From Phycisphaera sp. (lineage in GTDB: Bacteria; Planctomycetota; Phycisphaerae; Phycisphaerales; UBA1924), in contig CP098402.1 of the NCBI GenBank assembly GCA_025916675.1, positions 119,205 to 183,204 on the forward strand: DNA of 64,000 nt, read 5' to 3'. Made by a program: the position numbers and the translations under genes. Position 1 is the stretch's first letter. Each line of letters opens with the position of its first letter. The notes beneath the pieces are model-generated. The model saw only the letters and a list, made by a program, of their open reading frames with translations, did not search any database and was not told the DNA's origin. This document shows, one piece after another, positions 25,005-34,063 of this stretch.

Positions 25005-27220
25005 CCGCTCGTCCGCTTCTTTCGCTTCGTCGGCTTGCTGCCCGGCGTGCCCGGCTTGCCGGCCTTGCTCCGGCGCTGCCGCTTGTTCTGCTTGCCCTCG
25101 TCGAGCTCGCTCCGCCGCACCTTAGCCGTATCGCCCTGGGCCAGCCGCTCCTTGAGCTTGCGGGCCTGGTCGCGCAATCGCGCCGCCTTCTCGAACTCCA
25201 GCGACTGGGCCGCCTCGAGCATCTCGGCCTCCAGCTCACGCTGCAACTCGGCGATGTCGAACGCCTCTTCGGCTGATCCCGCCGCCTCGCGTGCCGTCTT
25301 GCGGGCCCGCAGTTGCATCTCGATGCCCCGGCGGATCTCCTTCTTGATCGTCGCCGGCGTGATGCCCATCTGCTCGTTGTAGGCCGTCTGCTTCTCGCGG
25401 CGGCGGTCGGTCTCGTCCAGCGCGTGCTGCATGCCGGGCGTGACCTTGTCGGCGTACATGACCACCCGGCCATTAACGTTCCGCGCCGCACGTCCCATGA
25501 GCTGGATCAGGCTCGTCGGGCTGCGCAGGAAGCCCTCCTTGTCGGCGTCCAGGATCGCCACGAGCGCCACCTCGGGCAGGTCGAGGCCCTCGCGCAGCAG
25601 GTTGACGCCCACCAGCACGTCGAACGTGCCCTCGCGCAGGTCGGTGATGATCTCCAGCCGCTCGAGCGTCTCGATGTCGCTGTGCAGGTACCGCGTCCGC
25701 AGGCCGTTCTGGTCGAGGTAGCTGGCCAGGTCCTCGCACAGCCGCTTGGTGAGCGCCGTCACCAGCACCCGCTCGCCGCGCGCGACTGTGGCCTTGCATT
25801 CTTCCAGCAAGTCGGGCACCTGCCCGTCGGCGGGCTTGACCTCCACGCCGGGGTCGAGCAGGCCCGTCGGCCGGATCACCTGCTCGGCGATCTCCCCGCC
25901 CGTGCGCTCGAGCTCGTACGGCCCGGGCGTCGCGCTCACGAACATGAGCTGGGGCGCCATCCGCTCGAATTCCTCGAAGCGCATCGGCCGGTTGTCCAGG
26001 GCGCTGCTCAGCCGGAAGCCGTGGTCCACCAGCGTCTCCTTGCGCATGCGATCGCCGTTGAACATCGCCCGCACCTGCGGCAGCGTCACGTGGCTCTCGT
26101 CGACGATCACGAGCCAATCATCGATGTTGGGGCGTTTGGCCCGCCGCTCGTCGTCACGCCGGACAAGCTGGTCGTCACTCTTGGCTCGCGGCATCATCTT
26201 CGCGCCTTCTTCGCCCGGCCGCGGCGCGTAATCGAAGTAGTCCATCAGCGTGAACGGCCGTTCGCCGGGCATGCGCCCATCGAAGAACCGGCTGTAGTTT
26301 TCCACGCCCGGGCAGCTCCCGGTCTCCTTGAGCAGGTCCAGGTCGTACTTCGTGCGGGCCAGCAGCCGCTGGGCTTCCAGCAGCTTGCCCTCGGCTCGCA
26401 GTTCCAGCACCCGCGAGTCCAGCTCCCTGGAGATATCGTCGCAGATGCTCCCGAGCTGCTCCTCGGGCAGCACGTAGTGGACGGCCGGGAACAGGTGGAA
26501 CGTCTCCTCATCCGCGAGCACTTCGCCAGAAGTCGGATTGATCAGCTCCAGCCGGTCCAGCTCATCACCAAACAAATCCAGCCGGACGGCGAACCGCTCG
26601 GACGCCGGCCACACCTCGATCACGTCACCACGGGCCCGGAAGCGGCCGCGAGAAAACTCGTAATCGCTCCGCTTGTACTGCATCGCCGTCAGCGACGCGA
26701 ACAACTGCCGCCGATCGACACGCCCGCCCTTGCTGAACGTAAGCACCTTGTCGCCGTACGCCTCGGGCGAGCCCAAGCCAAAGATGCACGACACGCTGGC
26801 GACGACAACCGTGTCGCGCCGGCTCAGGATGTTGCTGGTCGCCGCCAGGCGCAGCTGGTCGAGGTCGTCGTTTCGGCTGGCGTCCTTCTCGATGTAGATG
26901 TCGCGTTGGGGGATGTACGCCTCGGGCTGGTAATAGTCGTAGTAGCTCACGAAGTAGTTCACGCTGTTGTGCGGCAGGAACTCCTTGAGCTCCTCGTAGA
27001 GCTGGGCGGCCAGCGTCTTGTTGTGGCTGATGATCAGCGTGGGCTTGCCCAGCCGCTCGATGACGTTGGCCATCGTGAACGTCTTGCCCGTGCCCGTCGC
27101 CCCCAGGAGCGTGGCCGAATCCGCGCCCGTGTTGAGGCGCTTGACGAGCGATTCGATCGCCGAGGGCTGGTCGCCCATGGGCTGGAACGGGCTGACGATC
27201 TCGAAGGGGCGAGGGGGCAT
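25001..27220 (-). CDS. uvrB: Excinuclease ABC subunit B
   Basis: A 739-residue UvrB, the damage-verifying helicase-like subunit of nucleotide excision repair. It has Walker A GATGTGKT (40-47), the DNA-clamping beta-hairpin YYDYYQPEAYIP, helicase motifs through LMGRAARNVNGRVV, and a C-terminal UVR domain for UvrC binding (ELQRELEAEMLEAAQSLEFE). A basic Lys/Arg tail follows. The start MPPRPFEIVSPFQPMGDQPS at 27220 matches the family; the open frame upstream enters the 21-bp repeat array. Confidence 0.96.
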   Translation of the reverse strand: MPPRPFEIVSPFQPMGDQPSAIESLVKRLNTGADSATLLGATGTGKTFTMANVIERLGKPTLIISHNKTLAAQLYEELKEFLPHNSVNYFVSYYDYYQPEAYIPQRDIYIEKDASRNDDLDQLRLAATSNILSRRDTVVVASVSCIFGLGSPEAYGDKVLTFSKGGRVDRRQLFASLTAMQYKRSDYEFSRGRFRARGDVIEVWPASERFAVRLDLFGDELDRLELINPTSGEVLADEETFHLFPAVHYVLPEEQLGSICDDISRELDSRVLELRAEGKLLEAQRLLARTKYDLDLLKETGSCPGVENYSRFFDGRMPGERPFTLMDYFDYAPRPGEEGAKMMPRAKSDDQLVRRDDERRAKRPNIDDWLVIVDESHVTLPQVRAMFNGDRMRKETLVDHGFRLSSALDNRPMRFEEFERMAPQLMFVSATPGPYELERTGGEIAEQVIRPTGLLDPGVEVKPADGQVPDLLEECKATVARGERVLVTALTKRLCEDLASYLDQNGLRTRYLHSDIETLERLEIITDLREGTFDVLVGVNLLREGLDLPEVALVAILDADKEGFLRSPTSLIQLMGRAARNVNGRVVMYADKVTPGMQHALDETDRRREKQTAYNEQMGITPATIKKEIRRGIEMQLRARKTAREAAGSAEEAFDIAELQRELEAEMLEAAQSLEFEKAARLRDQARKLKERLAQGDTAKVRRSELDEGKQNKRQRRSKAGKPGTPGSKPTKRKKRTSG

Positions 27221-27760
27221 GTTGGATGGTAGGAAGTCGACCGGGAAGCCCGAGAACCGTCCGGGCGTTCCGGGAACCCGCGTTCTCGTCCTCGAACCGG
27301 CGGTTCTGGTTCGTGAAGTTGCGATCCTGGTCCGCGAACCCACGCCGGCCATCACCAAAACCTATGGGTTGGCCACCAAGACCTGCCCGGCGGTCACGAA
27401 GGCGTGGGCCGAGGTCGTGTTCCCTTGAGCTCTTGCCATGTTCCTTCACGCCTTCGTCGTGTTCCCTCACGCCATTGCCATGTCCCTTCACGCTTTGGCC
27501 ATGTTCCTTCACGGCTTGGTTGTGATCCTTCACGCTCTCGCCGTGTTGCCTCGAGCGATCACGGCCGTGGTGCACGCCCTTCTCGCCCCCGGCCGGGCTG
27601 CCGCGGCCTCCGGTTGGTGGAGTGGAGGGGGTCGTGGGGGGGCGGGGGGTCGTGGGGGTGATCCCCGGGCGTCGCCCGCGGATCCGTGATAAGCTTCTCC
27701 CGGCCATCCGTGGGGGGCCGCCCCGAGCACCACCGGCCGGGCCAAGAAAAGGGGATCGGT
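27221..27760. other. Repeat-filled spacer between divergent uvrB and a secreted-protein gene
   Basis: 540 bp with two blocks of 21-bp periodic repeats (see 27258-27568). A G-rich stretch (27618-27665) and a GC-rich segment follow, up to the ribosome binding site AAAAGGGG before 27761. Open frames on both strands pass through, but none has a convincing start or family match. Confidence 0.6.
27258..27568. repeat. Two 21-bp periodic repeat blocks upstream of uvrB
   Basis: Block A (27258-27362) has about five degenerate units, e.g. 27279-27299, 27300-27320, 27321-27341. Block B (27422-27547, decaying to 27568) has six clear units of form CCTTCACGC..TTG.C.TGTT. On the minus strand block B reads VKEHGQS, VKGHGNG, VREHDEG, and block A reads GFADQDR, NFTNQNR, RFEDENA. 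The unit length equals that of the array at 14.4 kb. Confidence 0.82.
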
Positions 27761-28963
27761 ATGACACGATCGAGGATTCGCATGGCACGATCGAGGATCG
27801 GGGCCGGCGGCCGTTCGATGGCCGCGGCGGCGTGCATCGCAACGCTGGCGCTCGTGCCGTCGGTCGCGTACGGCCAATGGGAGTACACCAACTTGCAGGT
27901 GCCCGGCGAGCCCTTCGCGTCCGCGCATGGGATCGACGGCGGCGTTCCCGTGGGCAGCAACGGCGAGGCCGGGTTCTGGAGCGAGTACACGCCCGATTCT
28001 TTCGTAAGCCTCCAGCCCCCGTCGCTGCAGCACGGCTCGCAGTGCCTGGGTGCGCACGAGGGACAGCAGGTCGGGTCAGTGAACTACTTGCGATCTTTCT
28101 ATGGGATCTATGAGAATCGTGCGAGCCTGTGGAGCGGGTCGGCGGACACGTGGGTCAGCCTGCACACCCAGGATCGCCACGGGATCTCGCACTCCACGGC
28201 GGTTGCCACCCACGGCGGGCAGCAGGTCGGCTGGACCTGGACCGAGCCGGTCACCGAGCGCGCCGCGCTGTGGACCGGCACGGCGGCCTCGGTGGTCGAT
28301 CTCATGCCCGCGGGCGCTCGGGTGTCGCTGGCCCTGGGCGTTCACGACGGCGTGCAGGTCGGTAGCGCGTTGTTCGACGAGACGCGGCGCGCGGGGCTCT
28401 GGCGGGGCACCGCCGATTCCTGGGTCGACCTCCACCCCGCCGGCGCCTCGCGGTCCTCCGCCAATGCCGCCGACGCGGGCATCCAGGGGGGCGAAGTGTG
28501 GATCGATGGCGTGTCGCACGCGGCCCTGTGGCGCGGCACGGCCGAGTCGTGGGAGAACCTGGGCCCGGGCGTCATCTACGCGATGCACGATGGGTGGCAG
28601 GTGGGCGTGGAGGTCAACCAGCCGCTCGTCTGGAACGGCACCGCCGCCTCGCGTGAACCGCTGCCGATCCCCGATGGGTTCGATCGCGTGGTCACCACGG
28701 ATATCTGGCACGACGGCCAGACGCTCTACGTCGTGGGCCAGGCGCGAGGAACGTTTACCCAAGCGGCGCATGTGTGGACCAGGCCGATGGCGGCGTGCCG
28801 CGCCGACTTGGACGGCGACGGATCGCTGACCATCTTCGACTTCCTGGCGTTCCAGAACCTCTTCGACACGGGCGACCCTATCGCCGACTTCGACGGCGAC
28901 GGCGAGTTGACGATCTTCGACTTCCTGGCCTTCCAGAACGCCTTCGACGCCGGCTGCCCGTAA
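27761..28963 (+). CDS. Secreted protein with C-terminal GC-type dockerin-like module
   Basis: 400 residues with a signal peptide (cleavage after SVAYG). The body has about seven spaced repeats of the form ...LWxGTAxSWVDLxPxG... with HDGxQVG motifs, suggesting a beta-propeller. The C-terminus has two Ca-loop repeats, DLDGDGSLTIFDFLAFQN and DFDGDGELTIFDFLAFQN, ending FDAGCP. The same ending is on proteins at 40.5 and 46.3 kb. The ATG at 27761 follows AAAAGGGGATCGGT. Likely surface-attached or secreted; ligand unknown. Confidence 0.8.
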   Translation: MTRSRIRMARSRIGAGGRSMAAAACIATLALVPSVAYGQWEYTNLQVPGEPFASAHGIDGGVPVGSNGEAGFWSEYTPDSFVSLQPPSLQHGSQCLGAHEGQQVGSVNYLRSFYGIYENRASLWSGSADTWVSLHTQDRHGISHSTAVATHGGQQVGWTWTEPVTERAALWTGTAASVVDLMPAGARVSLALGVHDGVQVGSALFDETRRAGLWRGTADSWVDLHPAGASRSSANAADAGIQGGEVWIDGVSHAALWRGTAESWENLGPGVIYAMHDGWQVGVEVNQPLVWNGTAASREPLPIPDGFDRVVTTDIWHDGQTLYVVGQARGTFTQAAHVWTRPMAACRADLDGDGSLTIFDFLAFQNLFDTGDPIADFDGDGELTIFDFLAFQNAFDAGCP

Positions 28964-28971
28964 ACACGAAA

Positions 28972-29002
28972 GGCGGGCCCGACCCGAAAGCCAGAGCCCG
29001 CC
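28972..29002. terminator. Hairpin between convergent genes
   Basis: GGCGGGC and GCCCGCC separated by 17 bases, between the dockerin-protein stop and the catalase stop. There is no T-run, so the terminator role is tentative. Confidence 0.45.
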
Positions 29003-29035
29003 CGAGAGAGCAAGGGTTGAGTCGTGTGTGGGGGG

Positions 29036-30574
29036 TCAGGCGTGGGTGGCCTGGCCGTTCCCAGCAGCCTGCATGATCTCGTCGAGGTTCACGCCCAGCT
29101 TGTCGGCCACACGCTTGCCGTAATCCTCATCGGCGCGGAAGAAGTGGCAGAGCTGCCGCATCTGCACTTCCTTCCTGGCCTGCCCCAACACACCGGCGAT
29201 GCGCGTCGCCAGACGGTCCTTGTGGGCGTCGTCGAACATCCGGTACAGGTTGCCCGGCTGGGTGTAGTCGTCATGATCGACGGTGCTGTCGAAGCGGTCG
29301 ACGGTCGTCTGCCCCAGGTCCCAAGCCGGGTCCTTGTACTGCGGCTCGGTGTCGGGCATGCCCTGCCGGCTGCTCGGCCAGTAGTTCGGCCGGCTGCCGT
29401 AGCTCTCGGCGGTGGCCATCTGCCCGTCGCGCTGGCTGTTGAAGACCGGGCACCTGGGCTTGTTGACCGGCAACTGGTGGTAGTTGTTACCCACGCGGTA
29501 GCGGTGGGCGTCGGCGTAGCTCATGAGCCGCGCTTGCAGCATCTTGTCGGGGCTCGGGCCGATGCCCGGCACCAGAGCGCTGGGGCTGTAGCTGGCCTGC
29601 TCGATCTCGGCGTGATAGTTCTCGGCGTTGCGGTTGAGTTCCAGCACGCCCACCTCGTGCAGCGGGAAGTCGTCGTGCGGCCAGACCTTGGTCAGGTCGA
29701 AGGGGTTCCAGCCGGTCTTCTTCTCCCAGGCGTCGGCCTCGCCCTGGGTCATGGCCTGGACCTTCATGGTCCACTTGGGGTAGTCGCCCTTCTTGATGGC
29801 CTCGAAGAGATCCTTCTGGGAGCTCTCGCGATCCTGGCCGATGAGCTCGTCGCCCTCCTCGTCCATCAGGTTCTCGCAGCCCTGCTGGCTCTTGAAGTGG
29901 AACTTGCACCACACCCTCTCGCCGTCCTTGTTGATGAAGCTGTACGTGTGGCTGCCGAAGCCGTGCATGTGGCGGTAGCCCACCGGCCGGCCGCGATCGC
30001 TGAACAGGATGGTCACCTGGTGCAGGCTCTCGGGGCACAGGCTCCAGAAGTCCCACTGCATGTCCATGTCGCGCAGGTTCGTCTTGGGGTCGCGCTTCTG
30101 GGTGTGGATGAAGTTCTGGAACTTGTACGGGTCGCGCACGAAGAACACGGGCGTGTTGTTGCCCACCATGTCCCAGTTGCCCTCGTCGGTGTAGAACTTC
30201 AGCGCGAACCCACGCACGTCACGTTCGGCGTCGGCCGCCCCGCGCTCGCCCGCCACTGTGCTGAACCGCGAGATGACCTCGGTGGTCTTGCCCACCTTGC
30301 TCAGGAAGTCGGCCTTGGTCCACTTGCTGATGTCGTGGGTGACGGTGAACGTGCCATACGCCCCGCTGCCCTTGGCATGCACCGAACGCTCGGGGATGCG
30401 CTCGCGGTTGAAGTGCTGCATCTGCTCGAGCAACTGCACGTCCTGCATCAGCAGCGGGCCCCTTGAGCCGGCGGTCATCGCCTGCTGCATGCCGATGGGG
30501 TTGCCGTCCGCGGTGGTCATCACCGGGCACTTGCCCTGGCCGTGCTTGCCGTCGGTGCTCTTGGGGGTCGTCAT
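29036..30574 (-). CDS. katA: Monofunctional heme catalase
   Basis: A 512-residue small-subunit catalase that breaks down hydrogen peroxide. The distal His is in RSVHAKGSGAYG (His66), the Asn region is in FFVRDPYKFQNFIHTQK, and the proximal Tyr is in RLMSYADAHRYRVG. NADPH-type residues around RHMHGFGSHTYSF are also present. The C-terminal helical domain is short, as in clade 3 enzymes. A PerR/Fur-like palindrome lies about 55 bp upstream, suggesting peroxide-responsive control. Confidence 0.96.
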   Translation of the reverse strand: MTTPKSTDGKHGQGKCPVMTTADGNPIGMQQAMTAGSRGPLLMQDVQLLEQMQHFNRERIPERSVHAKGSGAYGTFTVTHDISKWTKADFLSKVGKTTEVISRFSTVAGERGAADAERDVRGFALKFYTDEGNWDMVGNNTPVFFVRDPYKFQNFIHTQKRDPKTNLRDMDMQWDFWSLCPESLHQVTILFSDRGRPVGYRHMHGFGSHTYSFINKDGERVWCKFHFKSQQGCENLMDEEGDELIGQDRESSQKDLFEAIKKGDYPKWTMKVQAMTQGEADAWEKKTGWNPFDLTKVWPHDDFPLHEVGVLELNRNAENYHAEIEQASYSPSALVPGIGPSPDKMLQARLMSYADAHRYRVGNNYHQLPVNKPRCPVFNSQRDGQMATAESYGSRPNYWPSSRQGMPDTEPQYKDPAWDLGQTTVDRFDSTVDHDDYTQPGNLYRMFDDAHKDRLATRIAGVLGQARKEVQMRQLCHFFRADEDYGKRVADKLGVNLDEIMQAAGNGQATHA

Positions 30575-30629
30575 GGGTTGGGGCCTCCTCTTTACAGAGC
30601 TTTTTACCGAGAGTGGTCATGGCCGTAGA

Positions 30630-30644
30630 TTAGAATCATTCTAA
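30630..30644. promoter_or_regulatory. PerR/Fur-type operator upstream of katA
   Basis: TTAGAATCATTCTAA is a perfect 7-1-7 palindrome, differing from the PerR consensus TTATAATNATTATAA only at one symmetric pair. It lies 56 bp before the catalase start in an unusually A/T-rich stretch. No perR gene is in the window. Confidence 0.75.
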
Positions 30645-30700
30645 TACAAAGCTGGAATGGTTCTCAAAGAGCATGCGGCCGTCCGGGCAAACAATTACTT

Positions 30701-31942
30701 TCAGGCATCCGCGTCGAAGCACGCCCACGCCTCTTTTTGAGAGATAGCCTGCCCCGGCGCGATGCCTTCCTCCCGGGGCATGCCCGCCCGCCCCCGGTGT
30801 GTCGCCGCCAGGATCGAATCCTCCGGGTCGGGCCGCACGATGGGAGTGTCACTGCCGAACATGATGTCGCGGCCCGGCGTCATGCCACTGTCGATCAGTT
30901 CGCGCAGTGGCAGCACGCGCTCCAGCCGATCGGGGCACGCACGCCGCAACGCTTCGATGTCATACAGCAAGTGGCACGGCTGCACGCTGGCGATGACCCC
31001 AAGCTCGGCAAACCGTGGCACGTCCGCCTCGTCGATCACCTCGGCGTGCTCGATGCGCACCGTGCCACGCGGCACCCTCGCCCGCTGCGTCGCGTCCAAC
31101 ACCGCCCGCACCGCCGCATCGCCGATGGCGTGGGCCGCCAGCTGCACGCCCTCGCTCGCGCACAGCCGGATGGCGTCCTCGATCGCCTTGTCGCTCATCA
31201 GTTGCATGCCGCTCGGGTGCTCGCTCCGCCCGTCGGCGAAGGGGTGGAGCATCCAGGCCGTACGCGAGTTGAGCGTGCCGTCGACGAAGATCTTGCCGCC
31301 GCCAAGGCGGATCTGGTCGGATTGCCAGTCGTGGCGAGTCTTGAGGGTCTCGGGGAGGTCTTGGACGAGGGGATACAGCACAAACTCCACTGGGCTGTTG
31401 CCCAAAACCCCGGCCAGTGCCCTGCCGAGCCCGACTTGGGCTTTCATGTCATGGATACGGACGAAGCCATGCTCGGCCAAGTCCCAGATCGCACTCTCGA
31501 GCACGGCCGTATCGATGCCCTGGGGTTCCAGATGATTCCAGGCCATGCCGGCCGCCGCTTCGTATAGAACGCCCGAGAGCCTGCCATCGGCCAGCCGACC
31601 GATCTGGCCACCCTCGGGATCGGCACTGCTGGCGTCGATACCCACGGCCTGCATGGCGTGCGAGTTCACCATCATCGCGTGGTAGTCGAAGCACCACACT
31701 GCGACCGCTGCTTTGGGGCTGGCTTGGTCGAGCAATTCGAGCGTCGGCCAGCCCGGCTCGATCCACGCCTCGGGCCGCGCACCGTGAGCAAGCACGAGCG
31801 ACGAACCTACCGCCGCGTCCGCGATCGCGTCGAGCATTTCCTGGGCGGTCGTGCACCGTTCCAGTTGGACCATCTCGAGCGAACGACCGTGCGCGAACAC
31901 ATGGCCATGTGCTTCTCGCAATTTCGTGGGCCGCTCACCCAT
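30701..31942 (-). CDS. Amidohydrolase (YtcJ-like), short N-terminus
   Basis: A 413-residue metal-dependent hydrolase of the Amidohydro_3 group. It keeps the first HxH in REAHGHVFAHG, KIFVDGTLNSRTAWM, QLAAHAIGDAAVRAVLDA, VRIEHAEVIDEADVPRF, IASVQPCHLLYD and the final Asp in IMFGSDTPIVRPDPE. Usual YtcJ proteins have about 60-100 residues of beta domain before HxH. Here the protein begins directly at it, so the N-terminal beta sandwich is missing or supplied otherwise. The start overlaps the upstream gene's stop by 8 bp. Substrate unknown. Confidence 0.8.
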   Translation of the reverse strand: MGERPTKLREAHGHVFAHGRSLEMVQLERCTTAQEMLDAIADAAVGSSLVLAHGARPEAWIEPGWPTLELLDQASPKAAVAVWCFDYHAMMVNSHAMQAVGIDASSADPEGGQIGRLADGRLSGVLYEAAAGMAWNHLEPQGIDTAVLESAIWDLAEHGFVRIHDMKAQVGLGRALAGVLGNSPVEFVLYPLVQDLPETLKTRHDWQSDQIRLGGGKIFVDGTLNSRTAWMLHPFADGRSEHPSGMQLMSDKAIEDAIRLCASEGVQLAAHAIGDAAVRAVLDATQRARVPRGTVRIEHAEVIDEADVPRFAELGVIASVQPCHLLYDIEALRRACPDRLERVLPLRELIDSGMTPGRDIMFGSDTPIVRPDPEDSILAATHRGRAGMPREEGIAPGQAISQKEAWACFDADA

Positions 31943-32576
31943 CCAGCACCTCCCCGATCGCCGCCCGGGCCGCGGCCTCGTCCATCGCCGGTTCATCGAA
32001 CCCAAGCCGGAGTACGTCGAACGCCGCCTTGACATGCACGCCCGAGTCGTCCACCCCGACCGCGACGGGCGACTCGGGCCGCACGCCGGTCAGCCGAGCG
32101 CACGCCTCGGCCAGCCTCGCCTTGTCACTATTCAGCAGCTTGCACAGCGCGGGCACCGCCGACCGCAGCGGATTCGGTGTCAGCACCTCCTCGGCCACGC
32201 GCGTCCGACCATCGCCGCCGGCGTACCGAGCGAACGAGATCGCAAGCGACACTAACCGACACTTTGGCGGCGTCGAGCCGTGGTACGCCAGCCAGCGGTC
32301 GGCCTCGATCTCGTCGGGCTCGGGCAGGTCGCCCTGAGAGCCATCAACCGGTTCGAGGCACAGCTCAATCGCTGGGTCCAGTTCCTGCGGAGCGGCGAAT
32401 GACCATTGGCCCGCCTCGTCCAGATCGCGGTGCATCGGCAGTGTCACCGAGCCGCCCCGCTCGGCCGCGACCAGCCGGCACGGCTCGGCCCCGGCCTCGC
32501 ACACCAGCACGCCCGCGAGGTTGGCCAGCATCCGGCTGCGGGCTTGCCGGCATTCATCAACGTTCGCCTGTGACAT
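31935..32576 (-). CDS. Unrecognised protein cotranscribed with the amidohydrolase
   Basis: 213 residues, soluble, no signal peptide. It begins MSQANVDECRQARSRMLANL. The centre mixes short strands and acidic loops (SVTLPMHRDLDEAG ... EPVDGSQGDLPEPDEIEADR) and the C-terminal half is helical. No family is recognised. The last 8 bp overlap the start of the amidohydrolase gene, suggesting joint translation and a shared pathway. The ATG at 32576 is preferred; upstream codons run into the H1-gene terminator. Confidence 0.6.
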   Translation of the reverse strand: MSQANVDECRQARSRMLANLAGVLVCEAGAEPCRLVAAERGGSVTLPMHRDLDEAGQWSFAAPQELDPAIELCLEPVDGSQGDLPEPDEIEADRWLAYHGSTPPKCRLVSLAISFARYAGGDGRTRVAEEVLTPNPLRSAVPALCKLLNSDKARLAEACARLTGVRPESPVAVGVDDSGVHVKAAFDVLRLGFDEPAMDEAAARAAIGEVLDG

Positions 32577-32617
32577 GGGCGATTGTTGCCCGACGCGAGC
32601 CACGGCGCGTGCGCCAA

Positions 32618-32653
32618 CAAAAAGCGACGATCCGGCGTGAACCGGACCGTCGC
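32618..32653 (-). terminator. Rho-independent terminator of the H1-like gene
   Basis: On the minus strand a 12-bp stem with one G-T type mismatch (GCGACGGTCCGG / CCGGATCGTCGC) is followed by TTTTTG. It is placed about 65 bp after the H1-like gene stop. Confidence 0.8.
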
Positions 32654-32716
32654 AAAGCATCACTGGGATGTACGTCTCGATGACTCCGCCGGAGCGGACT
32701 CAAGACGCTCCTGAAC

Positions 32717-33118
32717 TCACCGGCGGACGGTGGAGCGGCGTGTGGCCTTCTTCCGGGTCGCCTTCTTGCGTGTGGCCTTCTTCCGGGTACCAGCCTTGCG
32801 TGCGGCCTTCTTCCGGGTTGCCTTCTTCCGGGTGGTCTTCTTAGCGGCCTTCTTGCGGGTCGCCTTCTTGCGTGTGGCCTTCTTCCGGGTGGTCTTCTTG
32901 GCGGCCTTCTTGCGAGTCGCCTTCTTCCGGGTGGTCTTCTTGGCCGCCTTCTTGCGTGTGGCCTTCTTCCGGGTGGTCTTCTTGGCGGCCTTCTTACGGG
33001 CACCAGTCTTCCGGGCGGCGGTCTTGCGAGTGGCCTTCTTGCGGGTCGATTTCTTACGCGTGGTCTTCTTGGCCGCCTTCTTGCGGGTGGCCTTCTTCCT
33101 TGCGGCTTTCTTCGCCAT
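32717..33118 (-). CDS. Lys/Arg/Ala-rich histone H1-like protein
   Basis: 133 residues made almost wholly of Lys, Arg, Ala and Thr in repeats such as AAKKTTRKKATRK, beginning MAKKAARKKATRKKAAKK. There is no folded domain. This resembles eukaryotic H1 tails and bacterial H1-like proteins that bind and compact DNA. The gene itself is a set of imperfect tandem repeats, so length may vary between strains. AGGAG lies 7 bases before the ATG. A clean terminator follows. Confidence 0.82.
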   Translation of the reverse strand: MAKKAARKKATRKKAAKKTTRKKSTRKKATRKTAARKTGARKKAAKKTTRKKATRKKAAKKTTRKKATRKKAAKKTTRKKATRKKATRKKAAKKTTRKKATRKKAARKAGTRKKATRKKATRKKATRRSTVRR

Positions 33119-34063
33119 GAGCAAACTCCTGCTCTGATGCCCGGCTTCGCCTTGTCACTACACGCGCCGAAAATTGCGGGCCGGGCATCTCCGCGGACAA
33201 AGGGCGCGCGCAGCGTGTATCGGGTCTGTTACCCATACGGCTTGAGTAGTCTACAAGAACTTTCCGATTCGTCCACATTTTTTTCGAGTCCCGCTCACGC
33301 CCGAACGACCAACGACGCCCCGCGCAACACGCGCCCATCGTCGTGGTCGTGGGCGCGTCGGGCACCGTTGGCGATCGTGTTGTCACGCTGTCTTCGCTCG
33401 ACGATCAGTTCGCTGCCACGGCACGCATCAATCGCGATCATCCGCGCGCGCAAGCGCTCGATGCCGATCAAAAAATCACGAATTCCTCGTAAATTTCTCG
33501 AATTTCCACGCTGTGCATGACTCGAGCCAGCACGCTCGCACACACCCGGCACCATCGTTTGCGGGCACGACCACGCTCGGGCGCGAACACCTGGAGGCGC
33601 TCGCGAGACCGGCTGCCGACGCATCGGTTCTGGTTGTGCCCAACACGTCCGCGGGGTGCGTCATACGCATCCAGATGGTCCGAAAAATTTCTTGCACGAA
33701 ATGCAAAAATTTTTGTTCGTCAATCACTGAATGGCACCGTTCCGGTAAGGTTGAGACCCCATACGGTACCGTCGGCGCGCTGCGCGAGCAGATCGAAAAC
33801 ACGCAATATGGGGCGCGCACTTCGGTCCACACGCCGTCGCATCGGTTCGCGCAGCGGGTGCCGTTACCAAGTATCTCGCCCGTTTCGACGGCGCCGATGA
33901 GACGATCGAGCCAACACACAAGCCCCAATCACCGGGCCACTGTTGCGCGCGGCGTCCACCGCGCCGCGGAGTGGCTCGTCGACCGGAAACCGGGCGTTGG
34001 ACGACACGACGCACAACGCTGGCATTGACCCCAAATGGCCCCCCAGGGGCCCTGAGAGCACGC
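33119..34063. other. Long spacer upstream of the H1-like gene, no gene supported
   Basis: About 945 bp with more A/T tracts than the surroundings, for example CACATTTTTTTCGAG near 33275, TCAAAAAATCACGAATTCCTC near 33467 and AAATGCAAAAATTTTTGTTCG near 33700. Open frames (such as 33513-34028 on +) have no sensible start, composition or motif. A long regulatory region for the H1-like gene or a decayed gene are both possible. Confidence 0.5.

Noticed and set aside
24756-25382. 208-codon + frame across the nnrD end and uvrB
   Set aside because: Ser/Leu/Arg-rich shadow of uvrB; covers the coupled small gene in antisense.
23518-25491. A 657-codon open frame on the - strand
   Set aside because: Antisense to the transglutaminase-like and nnrD genes, both with full family motifs. 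Ser/Arg/Ala-rich shadow.
25313-27232. A 639-codon open frame opposite uvrB
   Set aside because: Complementary to uvrB codons; no independent motif.
29024-30466. A 480-codon open frame opposite the catalase gene
   Set aside because: Leu/Val/Ala/His-rich mirror of the catalase coding strand.
33513-34028. Open frame in the spacer upstream of the H1-like gene
   Set aside because: No ribosome binding site, erratic composition, no motif; codons follow A/T tracts.
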